A stretch of DNA of 64,000 nt from an uncultured Bacteroidota bacterium (GCA_902791695.1 CADAWR010000002.1:1-64000); one strand, 5' to 3'; shown: positions 44,535-53,199, counted from the first letter of the stretch. Notes: generated by a model not told the origin, from the sequence alone. Translations and numbers: made by a program.

Positions 44535-46292
44535 ATGAGTACTCTTGGCATTATCTTAATTGTATATTTTGTTGTGGCGATTGCCATAATGTCTGTTGTC
44601 ATATACCGTAGGCAACATAATACTCGGCCCTGGGGTGATATGGTAGAGAAGAAACCTCTTTGGAAAATAATCTTACCGCTACCCATATATCCTATTGCCG
44701 GCATATTTTATGTGTTGATACAGGCTTTTGACCCCAAAGAGCGTCGCAAAAGAGAAGCCAAAAAACATCTAAAGACAAAAGATGATTTTGAAAAGGAATA
44801 TGCGGAGCTGAAAGTTGACGAAGTGGATATAGAGGAAGGTCTTGATGACACTTTACAGAAAAATGCGTCTTTATGTATGGCAAATGGTTTGCTCAATAGA
44901 GACCTATTATCTTTCTTTTCCTTGTTGGACGAAAACGTATGTCAAGTATTGTATGACGAAAAACTATTTGATAAAACCACGGGTAAATCTAATGTTGAAC
45001 AATATTGGAGCAATTGGTTAAAGCGACAAGCTGAAAAGGGATTAACCCACAAATACAAGATTGTTAAAGCCAAATATTTTTCAATTGAGGCATTAGAAAT
45101 ATTGTTCTACAATGGAGAAAAGCGTTACTGTGGTGCAATGATTGTGGTGTTCTGGATTAATACTCAAAACAAAATACAGAATATCCTTTTTTCTTCGGAA
45201 CCGGTCCATTATACCCATTTTTTAGAGAATAAACCAAAACTGTTGTCTACTTTGGAATCATTGAGTTCAGATCCTGTGACGTCAGATTTTGAAAGAGGTA
45301 GGCATCTTCCATGCTGCGAATGCGGTACAGATTCTGCTAAGTTGATTTGGTATGGATTTAGAGATATCGCATATGGTGGACAAGTATCATTTTGTCCTAA
45401 ATGCAAAGATATTGTTGAACACTATTGCCATACACACTTTTATGTCGACTATTGGACAGAACATTTTCCAATGGGCGACAATATTGATTACATCGAGAAT
45501 GTATTGAATACAAAAGATATTCTTGATGAGCCAGAAGAACCTGCTGTGTTACGTGCGCCTGGCAGGGTCTTTCTGGAACCAATCAGGGATGTGTTGTCAC
45601 AATGTGATAGAATTGTAGATGGAACAGAAGAGGACCAACTACTATATGCTGCAAATAATGGGGTATATGAAGCATATAATAACCTAGCAATAAAACTGCT
45701 TAGCAAGGATACCGAAAAAGCTATTGAATATTTTAAACTGGCTGCGGATCATGGTGTTGCAAACAGTATGCTAAACCTCTCCCTATGGTACTATTCAGGA
45801 CACGAGATGTCTCAATTCATTAACTATACACATCTGGCCGCAAAGGCTGGAAATATTATTGGATTATATAATGATGCAGTAACATGGCATTCTGCAGTCT
45901 TTGGAGGTGCTCCTCAAATTGATAGAGCCGAGAAACGGTATCGGGAAGCAATAGAAGAGTGTCTGAATCAGATATATGAAGAGGATGAGAATCAGAAACC
46001 AAAAGATGCCTTTTGTGATTATGTTTTGCAATATGCATACTATGGTTTAGGATTATTATACTACCGAGACTTCGGGGAATACAAAAAGTACAATCTTAAT
46101 TTATACTTTGGTAAAGAGGAAGAATTTGCCGTCATGCTAAAGGCTTATGCATATCTTAACGATTGTCCGAAACAAGATAACAAAGTAAGATACTTGAAGG
46201 CGTGTATCTACAAAAAAATACTGGATATACAAAAGGGAGTGGATACTGACGAGAACAAAAAAAAGCAAAACAACGATGACCTGCCGTTTTAA
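44535..46292 (+). CDS. Membrane-anchored protein with zinc-ribbon and Sel1-like repeats
   Basis: 585 residues: one N-terminal membrane helix (LGIILIVYFVVAIAIMSVVI), a basic patch, an unassigned domain (about 90-240), a Cys-rich ribbon near 255-295 (LPCCECGTDSAKLIWYG ... SFCPKCKDIVEHYC), and Sel1/TPR-like helix pairs near 370-440 (AYNNLAIKLLSKDTEKAIEY, FKLAADHGVANSMLNLSLWY). Such repeats bind proteins. The family is not known to me. It is AT-rich like the two genes before it, with 27 bases between them, suggesting one imported operon. Confidence 0.7.
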   Translation: MSTLGIILIVYFVVAIAIMSVVIYRRQHNTRPWGDMVEKKPLWKIILPLPIYPIAGIFYVLIQAFDPKERRKREAKKHLKTKDDFEKEYAELKVDEVDIEEGLDDTLQKNASLCMANGLLNRDLLSFFSLLDENVCQVLYDEKLFDKTTGKSNVEQYWSNWLKRQAEKGLTHKYKIVKAKYFSIEALEILFYNGEKRYCGAMIVVFWINTQNKIQNILFSSEPVHYTHFLENKPKLLSTLESLSSDPVTSDFERGRHLPCCECGTDSAKLIWYGFRDIAYGGQVSFCPKCKDIVEHYCHTHFYVDYWTEHFPMGDNIDYIENVLNTKDILDEPEEPAVLRAPGRVFLEPIRDVLSQCDRIVDGTEEDQLLYAANNGVYEAYNNLAIKLLSKDTEKAIEYFKLAADHGVANSMLNLSLWYYSGHEMSQFINYTHLAAKAGNIIGLYNDAVTWHSAVFGGAPQIDRAEKRYREAIEECLNQIYEEDENQKPKDAFCDYVLQYAYYGLGLLYYRDFGEYKKYNLNLYFGKEEEFAVMLKAYAYLNDCPKQDNKVRYLKACIYKKILDIQKGVDTDENKKKQNNDDLPF

Positions 46293-46458
46293 ATGTTCTC
46301 AAATAAGGAACATATAAGGCATGGGAAATAATTCATGATAATTCGCGGCCATTAACGGTAATTCGCGTTGAAAATAGTATTACGGCAATTCGACTCAGGT
46401 GAGGGCGTTGTCGAAGGGGTTCTATTCTCAAATTTTATTCTATATGTAAAAAAATGTG

Positions 46459-46466
46459 TATATTTG
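46459..46466 (+). promoter_or_regulatory. -7 box (TATATTTG) for the propionate operon
   Basis: TATATTTGCATTT fits TAnnTTTG and lies about 86 bases upstream of the epimerase start; no clean -33 box. The gap 46293-46551 has otherwise only AATTCGCG-type short repeats. Confidence 0.5.
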
Positions 46467-46551
46467 CATTTTAAAACCAAGTCTTGGATATGGGCAAGGT
46501 TTTGATTGTTTGGTAATTGTAAAGAAATATAAATATAAATATAATAAAAAT

Positions 46552-46959
46552 ATGACACCTTCACACATTGAACACATCGGCATCGCCGTGACGAACCTCG
46601 ACGAAGCCATCCGCTATTGGGAGGACGTGATGGGCCTCAAGTGCTACGCCATCGAGGAAGTCAAGGACCAGAAAGTAAAGACGGCCTTCTTCCGCTGCGG
46701 CGACGTTAAGATAGAGCTCCTCGAGCCCACGTGCCCCGAAAGCACCATAGCCGCATTCATTGAGAAGAACGGCGGCAAGGGCGGCATGCACCACATCGCC
46801 TTCGCCATGGAGAACACCGACCAGGCTCTCAACGACGCCAAGGACAAGGGTGTCCGCCTCATCGACCAGCAGAGCCGTCCGGGTGCTGAAGGCTTGAAGA
46901 TTGGCTTCCTGCATCCGAAGAGCACGCTGGGTGTATTAACTGAATTTTGCTGCAAATAA
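46552..46959 (+). CDS. mce: Methylmalonyl-CoA epimerase
   Basis: A 135-residue vicinal-oxygen-chelate protein that interconverts (S)- and (R)-methylmalonyl-CoA. It shows the family start SHIEHIGIAVTNLDEAIRYW, ELLEPTCPESTIAAFIEKNG and MHHIAFAMENTDQALND, where His and Glu residues bind the metal. ATG 46552 follows an A-rich region; an in-frame upstream reading lacks family support. It feeds the next gene, the decarboxylase carboxyltransferase. Confidence 0.93.
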   Translation: MTPSHIEHIGIAVTNLDEAIRYWEDVMGLKCYAIEEVKDQKVKTAFFRCGDVKIELLEPTCPESTIAAFIEKNGGKGGMHHIAFAMENTDQALNDAKDKGVRLIDQQSRPGAEGLKIGFLHPKSTLGVLTEFCCK

Positions 46960-46975
46960 ATAAAACACAATAATT

Positions 46976-48535
46976 ATGGCTTTTGAACAGAAGATAAAGG
47001 AGCTGCTTGACAAGCGTGGTGAAGCCCGCATGGGTGGAGGCCAGAAAGGCATTGACAAGCAGCACGAACAGGGCAAACTGACCGCCCGTGAGCGTATCGC
47101 CCTCCTGCTCGACGAGGGTTCTTTTGAGGAATTCGACATGTTTGTCACTCATCGCTGCACCAACTTCGACATGCAGAAGAAGTCGTACCTCGGCGACGGC
47201 GTGGTGACGGGCTACGGCACCATCAACGGCCGCATGGTGTATGTCTTCGCACAGGACTTCACCGTCCTCGGTGGTTCGCTCAGCGAGACCATGGCTCTCA
47301 AGATCTGCAAGGTTATGGATCAGGCCATGAAAGTCGGCGCCCCCGTCATCGGCATCAACGACTCAGGCGGAGCACGTATCCAGGAAGGTATCAACGCTCT
47401 GGCCGGCTATGCCGAAATCTTCGAGCGCAATATTCTGGCCAGCGGTGTGGTGCCGCAGATCAGCGCCATCTTCGGCCCCTGCGCCGGTGGCTCGGTCTAC
47501 AGCCCGGCCCTGACCGACTTCATCCTCATGAGTAAGGAGAACAGCTATATGTTCCTCACAGGCCCGAAGGTGGTGAAGACCGTCACGGGCGAGGACGTCA
47601 CCGTCGACAAGCTCGGCGGCGCCATGGTGCACGCCAGCAAGAGCGGTGTGGCCCATTTCGTCGGTGAGACCGAGGAGAGCACCCTGCAGCTCATCCGCGA
47701 GCTGGTGGGTTACATCCCCAGCAACAACTTCGAGGAGGCCCCGATGGTTGCCACCGGCGACCCCATAGACCGCTTGGAGGACAGCCTCAACACCATCATC
47801 CCCGAGAACCCCAACGAGGCCTACGATGTCAAGGATGTCATCCATGCTATCGTCGACGACGGCAAGTTCCTCGAGGTGCATGAGAACTTCGCCAAGAACC
47901 TCGTCGTCGGTTTCGCCCACATGGGTGGCGTGAGCGTCGGCGTGGTTGCCAACCAGCCCAAAGCTATGGCCGGTGTGCTCGACTGCAACGCCAGCCGCAA
48001 GGGCGCCCGCTTCGTGCGCTTCTGCGACGCCTTCAATATCCCGCTGGTGACCCTAGTCGACGTGCCCGGCTTCCTGCCCGGTACCGGCCAGGAATACAAC
48101 GGCGTCATCAACCACGGTGCCAAGATGCTCTTCGCCTATGGCGAGGCCACGGTGCCCAAGGTGACCGTCACCCTGCGTAAGAGCTACGGCGGTGCCCACA
48201 TCGTCATGAGCTGCAAGCAGCTGCGTTCGGACATCAACTACGCATGGCCCACGGCCCAGATTGCCGTCATGGGAGCCAGCGGTGCCACCGAGGTGTTGCA
48301 TGGCCGCGCTCTCAAGGAGATCACCGACCCCGAGGAGAAAGCCAAGTTCATCGCCGAGAAAGAAAAGGAGTACAACGACCTCTTCGCCAACCCCTACAAT
48401 GCCGCCAAATACGGCTACATCGACGATGTCATAGAGCCGCGTAACACCCGCTTCCGCGTCATCCGTGCCCTCCAGGCCCTGCAGACCAAGAAGGACTCGC
48501 TGCCCATGAAGAAGCACTGTAACTTACCCTTGTAA
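46976..48535 (+). CDS. mmdA: Methylmalonyl-CoA decarboxylase carboxyltransferase subunit (propionyl-CoA carboxylase beta-like)
   Basis: 519 residues of the acyl-CoA carboxyltransferase family. Motifs: [60 protein letters not shown] near 125, and [20 protein letters not shown] near 365. It moves the carboxyl group from methylmalonyl-CoA to biotin on the carrier protein, producing propionyl-CoA; the membrane subunit then uses it to export sodium. The neighbours support this over a propionyl-CoA carboxylase role. Confidence 0.93.
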   Translation: MAFEQKIKELLDKRGEARMGGGQKGIDKQHEQGKLTARERIALLLDEGSFEEFDMFVTHRCTNFDMQKKSYLGDGVVTGYGTINGRMVYVFAQDFTVLGGSLSETMALKICKVMDQAMKVGAPVIGINDSGGARIQEGINALAGYAEIFERNILASGVVPQISAIFGPCAGGSVYSPALTDFILMSKENSYMFLTGPKVVKTVTGEDVTVDKLGGAMVHASKSGVAHFVGETEESTLQLIRELVGYIPSNNFEEAPMVATGDPIDRLEDSLNTIIPENPNEAYDVKDVIHAIVDDGKFLEVHENFAKNLVVGFAHMGGVSVGVVANQPKAMAGVLDCNASRKGARFVRFCDAFNIPLVTLVDVPGFLPGTGQEYNGVINHGAKMLFAYGEATVPKVTVTLRKSYGGAHIVMSCKQLRSDINYAWPTAQIAVMGASGATEVLHGRALKEITDPEEKAKFIAEKEKEYNDLFANPYNAAKYGYIDDVIEPRNTRFRVIRALQALQTKKDSLPMKKHCNLPL

Positions 48536-48583
48536 ACAATTCATTCAAATCAATAATTTTATTAACCAAAAAACATCAAAACA

Positions 48584-48922
48584 ATGAAGAAAGTTCTGTT
48601 TACCGCTATGGCCGCCGTCGCTATGTTCGCTATGGTTGCCTGCAACAACAACAAGGCCGCCGAGGCTACCGAGGACACCTGCGCCATCGAGCAGACCGAG
48701 CAGACCTGCGACATGACCTGCGCCGACACCTGCATGTGCGGTGAGGAGTGCGCCGCCGCCAAGTGCGAAGGCTGCCCCAACCACGGCACCGAGAACTGCT
48801 GCAAGGCTAAAGCCGCTGTCGAAGGCCAGGCCTGCGAGCAGACTTGCGAGCACAAATGCCAGAAAGCCGAAGGCCAGGAGTGCCAGAAAGCTTGCGAGAA
48901 AAAGTGCGAGAAAGCCCAGTAA
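48584..48922 (+). CDS. Cys-rich small lipoprotein
   Basis: Signal peptide MKKVLFTAMAAVAMFAMVAC with lipobox, then 92 residues with about 18 cysteines in spaced pairs or triplets (CDMTCADTCMCGEECAAAKC, CEQTCEHKCQKAEGQECQKA). The pattern suggests metal binding or heavy disulfide bonding. It is odd to find it inside the methylmalonyl-CoA decarboxylase operon, between mmdA and the OadG-like gene. Codon usage resembles the neighbours, so a recent arrival is not evident. Confidence 0.78.
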   Translation: MKKVLFTAMAAVAMFAMVACNNNKAAEATEDTCAIEQTEQTCDMTCADTCMCGEECAAAKCEGCPNHGTENCCKAKAAVEGQACEQTCEHKCQKAEGQECQKACEKKCEKAQ

Positions 48923-48930
48923 TCATTCGA

Positions 48931-48960
48931 GTGCGGCGGCACTGCCGCCGCACTTGTTGA
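48931..48960 (+). terminator. Strong GC hairpin after the Cys-rich gene
   Basis: GTGCGGCGGC / GCCGCCGCAC (48931-48953) with a three-base loop is followed by a T-rich tail ending TTCTTTTTT. It could weaken transcription into the rest of the operon or stabilise the upstream mRNA. Confidence 0.6.
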
Positions 48961-49000
48961 TACTTCTTTTTTGATGTTTGAGTAAAATGTATTAAAAAGA

Positions 49001-49978
49001 ATGAATACAATTTATAAAATAACCCTGGCAGTTCTCTTCAGCATCTCGCTGATGACGGCCACAGCGCAGCCGCCCATGCATGAAGGCGCCTGTGCCGGTG
49101 GTCCTGCAGCCGAGGAGCAGCCCCACGAGGGTTGCATGATGCACGGCATGATGCCCACGGTGGACTTCCAGAGCGTGAAGATATGCTTCGCCCCCCAGAT
49201 GGGCGCTTTTGTCGCTGTCGACAGCGTGGAGTGCTCGGTGCACCTTGTCGCAATGACCGAGAATGGTCTTGACACCATCAGCAGCTACAAGACTGACAAT
49301 ACCCACAAGCGTCACGACCTTAAGAACATCCTGCGCCCCGTGAGCGTCGGCTTCCTCGGCAAGTATGTTGTTGTGCTGGCTTCGGCCGTCAACGACAGCG
49401 CCTATGTGGCCCTGCTTGACGAGAACATGAACGTGGTGGCCCGTCGCGACTTCCGCAGCCCCATGTATGCCTTCCATCTCGAGCACGGTTTCATGTTCGT
49501 CGTCGGACGCAACCCCTACGGATACGACATCAATATCCTGCCCCTCCACGGTGGTCTTGACAACTTCTCCAACGGCGAGATCATGACCCACCACTACCGT
49601 GTTGCAAAGCAGTCGGAGAAGATCAAGCAGAGCGACCCCATCGGCATCGGCCTTGCTGCTGTCGCCGTCGCCGTGGTGTTCCTGGCTCTGGTGTGCATCT
49701 TCCTGCTCATCAGCGGCACCGGCAAGCTCCTGGCTGGCATGGACGACAAGAAGAAAGCTCCCAAGGCTGGCAAAGGCATCAAGCCCGTCTCCGAGGGCAG
49801 CTCGGCCGCTAATGACCAGGAGGTCTTCGCCGCCATCGCCGCCGCCATCCACCTCTACAACGACGAACTCCACGACGAGGAGGACGCCGTCATCACCATC
49901 CAGAAGGTGGAGCGCGAATGGACACCGTGGAACGCCAAGTTCTATAATATGAATCAATACTTTAACAACAGAAGATAG
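49001..49978 (+). CDS. OadG-family (decarboxylase gamma) protein with a large periplasmic domain
   Basis: Residues 1-24 are a signal peptide (ITLAVLFSISLMTATAQ), followed by about 190 residues outside the membrane (including HEGACAGGPAAEEQPHEGCM). A membrane helix lies near 215-245 (GIGLAAVAVAVVFLALVCIF) and then an alanine-rich charged cytoplasmic tail with the OadG pattern (AAIAAAIHLYNDELHDEEDA). Usual OadG subunits are about 80-100 residues. The gamma subunit holds the decarboxylase complex together at the membrane. The role of the extra domain is unknown. Confidence 0.8.
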   Translation: MNTIYKITLAVLFSISLMTATAQPPMHEGACAGGPAAEEQPHEGCMMHGMMPTVDFQSVKICFAPQMGAFVAVDSVECSVHLVAMTENGLDTISSYKTDNTHKRHDLKNILRPVSVGFLGKYVVVLASAVNDSAYVALLDENMNVVARRDFRSPMYAFHLEHGFMFVVGRNPYGYDINILPLHGGLDNFSNGEIMTHHYRVAKQSEKIKQSDPIGIGLAAVAVAVVFLALVCIFLLISGTGKLLAGMDDKKKAPKAGKGIKPVSEGSSAANDQEVFAAIAAAIHLYNDELHDEEDAVITIQKVEREWTPWNAKFYNMNQYFNNRR

Positions 49979-49980
49979 TC

Positions 49981-50415
49981 ATGAAAAACTACAAACTCAA
50001 GATAAACGGCAACGAATACAACGTTGACATCAACGAAGTCGAGGGCCAGGAAATAAAGCTCAACGTCAACGGCACCGACTATGTGGTCACTGTCGACCAG
50101 GAGATCAAGCAGCAGAAGAAAGCCGTCGTGCGTCCCGCCACTCCGGCAGCCCAGGTGGCTCCCGCCAACGGTGGTGTGCAGAAGGGCAACGCCCCCGCCG
50201 CAGGCAGCAAGGTGACCACGCCGCTTCCCGGCACCATCCTCGACGTGTTCGTCAATGTTGGCGACAGCGTCAAGCAGGGTCAGACCGTCGTGCTCCTCGA
50301 GGCCATGAAGATGGAGAACAACATCGAGGCCGACGTCGCCGGCACCGTCAAGGAAGTCAAAGTCCGCAAGGGCGACAGCGTCCTCGAAGGCGATGTACTC
50401 GTAGTAATCGGATAG
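49981..50415 (+). CDS. mmdC: Biotin carrier subunit of methylmalonyl-CoA decarboxylase
   Basis: A 144-residue biotinyl-domain protein. The C-terminal half has the biotin attachment site EAMKMENNIEADVAGT (Lys near residue 110) with the preceding TPLPGTILDVFVNVGDSVKQ. An N-terminal part (LKINGNEYNVDI) and a Pro/Ala linker match the gamma-decarboxylase carriers. It swings carboxybiotin from the carboxyltransferase to the membrane subunit. Confidence 0.92.
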   Translation: MKNYKLKINGNEYNVDINEVEGQEIKLNVNGTDYVVTVDQEIKQQKKAVVRPATPAAQVAPANGGVQKGNAPAAGSKVTTPLPGTILDVFVNVGDSVKQGQTVVLLEAMKMENNIEADVAGTVKEVKVRKGDSVLEGDVLVVIG

Positions 50416-50468
50416 TTTTGAATTAACGTTTTAACGTTATAGCGTAATAACGAATAAAACAATAAGAA

Positions 50469-51638
50469 ATGATTAGTTTAGCAACAGGTGGCTTCATGGA
50501 GTTCATGTCGACCCAGCTGGTACAGTTCCTCGAATATACCGGCTTTGCCAACGTGACCTGGGGCCATATAGCAATGATTGTTATTGGCTTGGTGTTCATC
50601 TTCCTGGGCATCAAGTATGAGTTCGAGCCGCTGCTCCTTGTCCCCATCGGATTTGGTATGCTCATCGGCAACATTCCCTTCTATCCGGGACTCAAGATTG
50701 GTATCTATGAACAAGGCTCCGTGCTCAACATCCTTTACCACGGTGTGCAGAACGGCTGGTATCCGCCGCTAATCTTCCTGGGCATAGGAGCAATGACCGA
50801 CTTCTCGGCGTTGCTCTCCAACCCCAAGCTGATGCTCATCGGTGCTGCTGCCCAAGTCGGTATCTTCGCCGCCTATATGGGTGCTCTGGCCCTCGGTTTC
50901 ATGCCCAATGAGGCCGGTGCTATCGGTATCATCGGTGGTGCCGACGGTCCAACGGCTATCTTCATCTCCTCGCAGCTGGCTCCCGACCTGATGGGTGCCA
51001 TAGCCGTGTCGGCCTATAGCTACATGGCTCTCGTGCCCGTCATACAGCCTCCCATCATGCGACTGATGACCACTCCAAAGGAGCGCACCATCCGCATGAA
51101 GCCGCCGCGTCAGGTCTCCAAGCTGGAGAAGATCACTTTCCCCATCATCGGTCTTCTGTTCTGCGCCTTCATCGTGCCGAGCGGCCTGCCACTGCTGGGT
51201 ATGCTCTTCTTCGGCAACCTCCTCAAGGAGTGCGGTGTCACCAAACGCCTGAGCGATGTAGCCTCCAATGCCGTTGTCAACATCTGCACCTTGCTCATCG
51301 GCATCACCGTCGGCGCCTCCACCCAGGCCTCGGTGTTCCTCAGCGGTAAGTCGGTGATGATCTTCGGCCTCGGTGCCGGCAGCTTCATCGTGGCCACCTT
51401 CTGTGGTGTCCTCTTCGTGAAGATCATGAACCTCTTCCTCAAGGAAGGCAACAAGATCAATCCCCTTATTGGCAACTCCGGCGTCAGCGCTGTGCCCGAC
51501 GCCGCCCGCGTGTCGAACAATGTGGGTCTGGAGTACGACAAGACCAACTACCTGCTGCAGCACGCCATGGGCCCCAACGTGGCCGGTGTCGTAGGCTCGG
51601 CAGTGGCCGCCGGTATCCTGCTGGCCTTCCTCCACTAA
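50469..51638 (+). CDS. mmdB: Sodium-translocating decarboxylase beta subunit (OadB/MmdB family)
   Basis: A 389-residue membrane protein with about ten predicted helices. Family signatures: GIGAMTDFSALLSNPKLMLI near 100, GIIGGADGPTAIFISSQLAP near 155 (substrate and sodium pocket), and NSGVSAVPDAARVSNNVGLE near 335. It decarboxylates carboxybiotin and drives sodium out, storing energy during propionate production. Confidence 0.95.
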   Translation: MISLATGGFMEFMSTQLVQFLEYTGFANVTWGHIAMIVIGLVFIFLGIKYEFEPLLLVPIGFGMLIGNIPFYPGLKIGIYEQGSVLNILYHGVQNGWYPPLIFLGIGAMTDFSALLSNPKLMLIGAAAQVGIFAAYMGALALGFMPNEAGAIGIIGGADGPTAIFISSQLAPDLMGAIAVSAYSYMALVPVIQPPIMRLMTTPKERTIRMKPPRQVSKLEKITFPIIGLLFCAFIVPSGLPLLGMLFFGNLLKECGVTKRLSDVASNAVVNICTLLIGITVGASTQASVFLSGKSVMIFGLGAGSFIVATFCGVLFVKIMNLFLKEGNKINPLIGNSGVSAVPDAARVSNNVGLEYDKTNYLLQHAMGPNVAGVVGSAVAAGILLAFLH

Positions 51639-51668
51639 ATAGGGAAGACTATACAACACCAACAAATA

Positions 51669-51701
51669 GAGGATGCTCCCCGCGAGCGTCCTCTTTTTTT
51701 T
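51669..51701 (+). terminator. Terminator after the methylmalonyl-CoA decarboxylase operon
   Basis: GAGGATGCTC / GAGCGTCCTC (one G-T pair) with a CCCGC loop and a T8 run; it closes the operon 30 bases after mmdB. Confidence 0.88.
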
Positions 51702-51708
51702 ACATACC

Positions 51709-51755
51709 GCGCTAAAGAATATTTTGCCAAACAAGAAAAGATATGTATCCTTGCA
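51709..51755 (+). promoter_or_regulatory. Promoter repeat 1, upstream of the DUF1016 nuclease
   Basis: A Bacteroidota promoter with TTTG (51723-51726), exact 19-base spacer and TATCCTTG (51746-51753). The 47-base segment is repeated with 5 differences at 52838-52884, just after the nuclease gene. Confidence 0.85.
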
Positions 51756-51781
51756 AATAAAAATCAGATAACAATTACCTG

Positions 51782-52837
51782 ATGGCAGACAGCATGACCA
51801 TACAGAATAACAAAATTATGCCGTTGGTTGACGACCTGCGGCAGATAATCAACCAGACGCGCAACCGTGTCGCCGTCAATGTCAATGCTGAACTCACCTT
51901 GATGTATTGGCATATCGGCAAGCGTATCAATCGTGAAGTACTTGGAAATGAGCGCGCTGAATATGGAAAACGAATTGTTGCGACAGTGTCGCAACAATTA
52001 CAATCGGAATATGGTGACAAAGGATTTGAGAAAAGTTCCATCACAAGAATGATGAAGTTCGCACGGCTATTCCCAAATTATCAAATTGTTGCGACACTGT
52101 CGCGACAATTACAATGGTCTCATTTTGTAGAGGTTATTCCCTTAAAGAACGACCTTCAACGGGAATTCTACCTAACGTTGGCTGTTTCCGAAAGATGGTC
52201 TATTCGGCAGCTGCGCAAGGAGATTGACGGCATGTTGTATGAGCGCACCGCCATTGCGACGAAGCCTGACGAGCTGATCAAGCAGGAGCTGACGGAATTG
52301 CGGGACAACAACGTCCTCACACCCGACTTGGTCTTCAAGAGCCCTTATTTCTTGGAGTTCACAGGGCTGAAGGGAATGTACAGCGAGAAGAGCCTCGAGG
52401 ACAGCTTGGTGGCGCATCTGGAGCAGTTCATATTGGAGTTGGGTAATGGATTCACCTTTGTCGAGCGGCAGAAGCGGATGATAATCGACGGCGAGGACTT
52501 CTACCTCGACCTGCTTTTCTACCATCGCAGGTTGCACCGATTGATAGCCATTGATTTGAAACTCGGCAAATTCAAGGCGCAGTACAAAGGCCAGATGGAG
52601 TTGTATCTGCGATGGCTCGAAGCCCACGAGATGGAGGCTGGCGAGGAGCAGCCCCTCGGTCTGTTGCTCTGTACCGAAGGCGGCGACGAACAGATAGAGC
52701 TCCTGCAACTCGACAAATCCGGTATCAAAGTAGCGCAGTACATGACCGAGCTGCCCTCCAAAGAACTGCTGCAACGCCAGCTGCACAAAGGTCTGGAGGC
52801 CGCCCGCCAGCGCTGGGAGAATTGCCAAGAGGACTAA
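51782..52837 (+). CDS. DUF1016 / YhcG-like PD-(D/E)xK nuclease
   Basis: A 351-residue protein in two parts: the DUF1016 N-terminal helical domain (LVDDLRQIINQTRNRVAVNV, FEKSSITRMMKFARLFPNYQ) and the PDDEXK nuclease domain with GEDFYLDLLFYHRRLHRLIA and IDLKLGKFKAQYKGQMELYL near 240-275, whose Asp and Lys residues fit the catalytic core. Such proteins occur often beside restriction-modification genes in defence islands; I infer a defence role. The gene is enclosed by two nearly identical promoters. Confidence 0.9.
   Translation: MADSMTIQNNKIMPLVDDLRQIINQTRNRVAVNVNAELTLMYWHIGKRINREVLGNERAEYGKRIVATVSQQLQSEYGDKGFEKSSITRMMKFARLFPNYQIVATLSRQLQWSHFVEVIPLKNDLQREFYLTLAVSERWSIRQLRKEIDGMLYERTAIATKPDELIKQELTELRDNNVLTPDLVFKSPYFLEFTGLKGMYSEKSLEDSLVAHLEQFILELGNGFTFVERQKRMIIDGEDFYLDLLFYHRRLHRLIAIDLKLGKFKAQYKGQMELYLRWLEAHEMEAGEEQPLGLLLCTEGGDEQIELLQLDKSGIKVAQYMTELPSKELLQRQLHKGLEAARQRWENCQED
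51973..51999. repeat. 27-base near-palindrome in the nuclease gene, copy 1
   Basis: AATTGTTGCGACA and TGTCGCAACAATT form perfect 13-base arms around one G. A second copy with one mismatch lies at 52084-52110. Confidence 0.85.
52084..52110. repeat. 27-base near-palindrome in the nuclease gene, copy 2
   Basis: AATTGTTGCGACA C TGTCGCGACAATT, one mismatch from perfect, encoding VATLSRQL where copy 1 encodes VATVSQQL. Confidence 0.8.
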
Positions 52838-52884
52838 GCGCCAAAGATTATTTTGCCAAATAAGAAAAGATTTGTATCTTTGCA
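52838..52884 (+). promoter_or_regulatory. Promoter repeat 2, upstream of the RNA element and helicase
   Basis: TTTG (52852-52855), 19 bases, TATCTTTG (52875-52882). It begins immediately after the nuclease stop and matches repeat 1 at 42 of 47 positions. Confidence 0.85.
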
Positions 52885-53004
52885 GTCGAAATAACATAAA
52901 AGAATGCGTTAATGTGTAAATGCGTTAATGCGTTAGTTTTAATAAATGAACAACTAAAACAGAATAGAAACAGAGAAATAAAATAATAGAATAAATACAT
53001 AAAT

Positions 53005-53153
53005 TAGAAGCGTTTTTGCTTTTCAAGTGAATGGAAATCTGGACAATTTCTAATCCCAACGAGAAGGCAAGAAACGCTCACGGTGTTATCCGTGGGCTTT
53101 CTCGTTTTGGGATATAGGCAGTCCAGAGCCTCCATTCAGACAGAAGTTCACGG
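53005..53153 (+). ncRNA. Predicted structured RNA element, copy 2 (helicase leader)
   Basis: The same order as copy 1: TAGAAGCGTTTTTGCTT hairpin, then GAATGGA (53029-53035) with TCCATTC (53131-53137), CTGGAC (53039-53044) with GTCCAG (53121-53126), ATCCCAACGAGAA (53053-53065) with TTCTCGTTTTGGGAT (53099-53113), apical CACGG-TGTTAT-CCGTG (53079-53094), and a downstream CACGG (53149-53153). The stem bases differ from copy 1 while pairing is kept. With the promoter this fills the 52838-53199 gap. Confidence 0.7.
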
Positions 53154-53199
53154 ATTTTTCATTGTTCTGAAAGGCGAAGCGCCAATAACGCCAAGCCTT

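Noticed and set aside
53083-53199. Upstream extension of the helicase frame
   Set aside because: It would read through the structured RNA and the residues do not resemble a helicase N-terminus.
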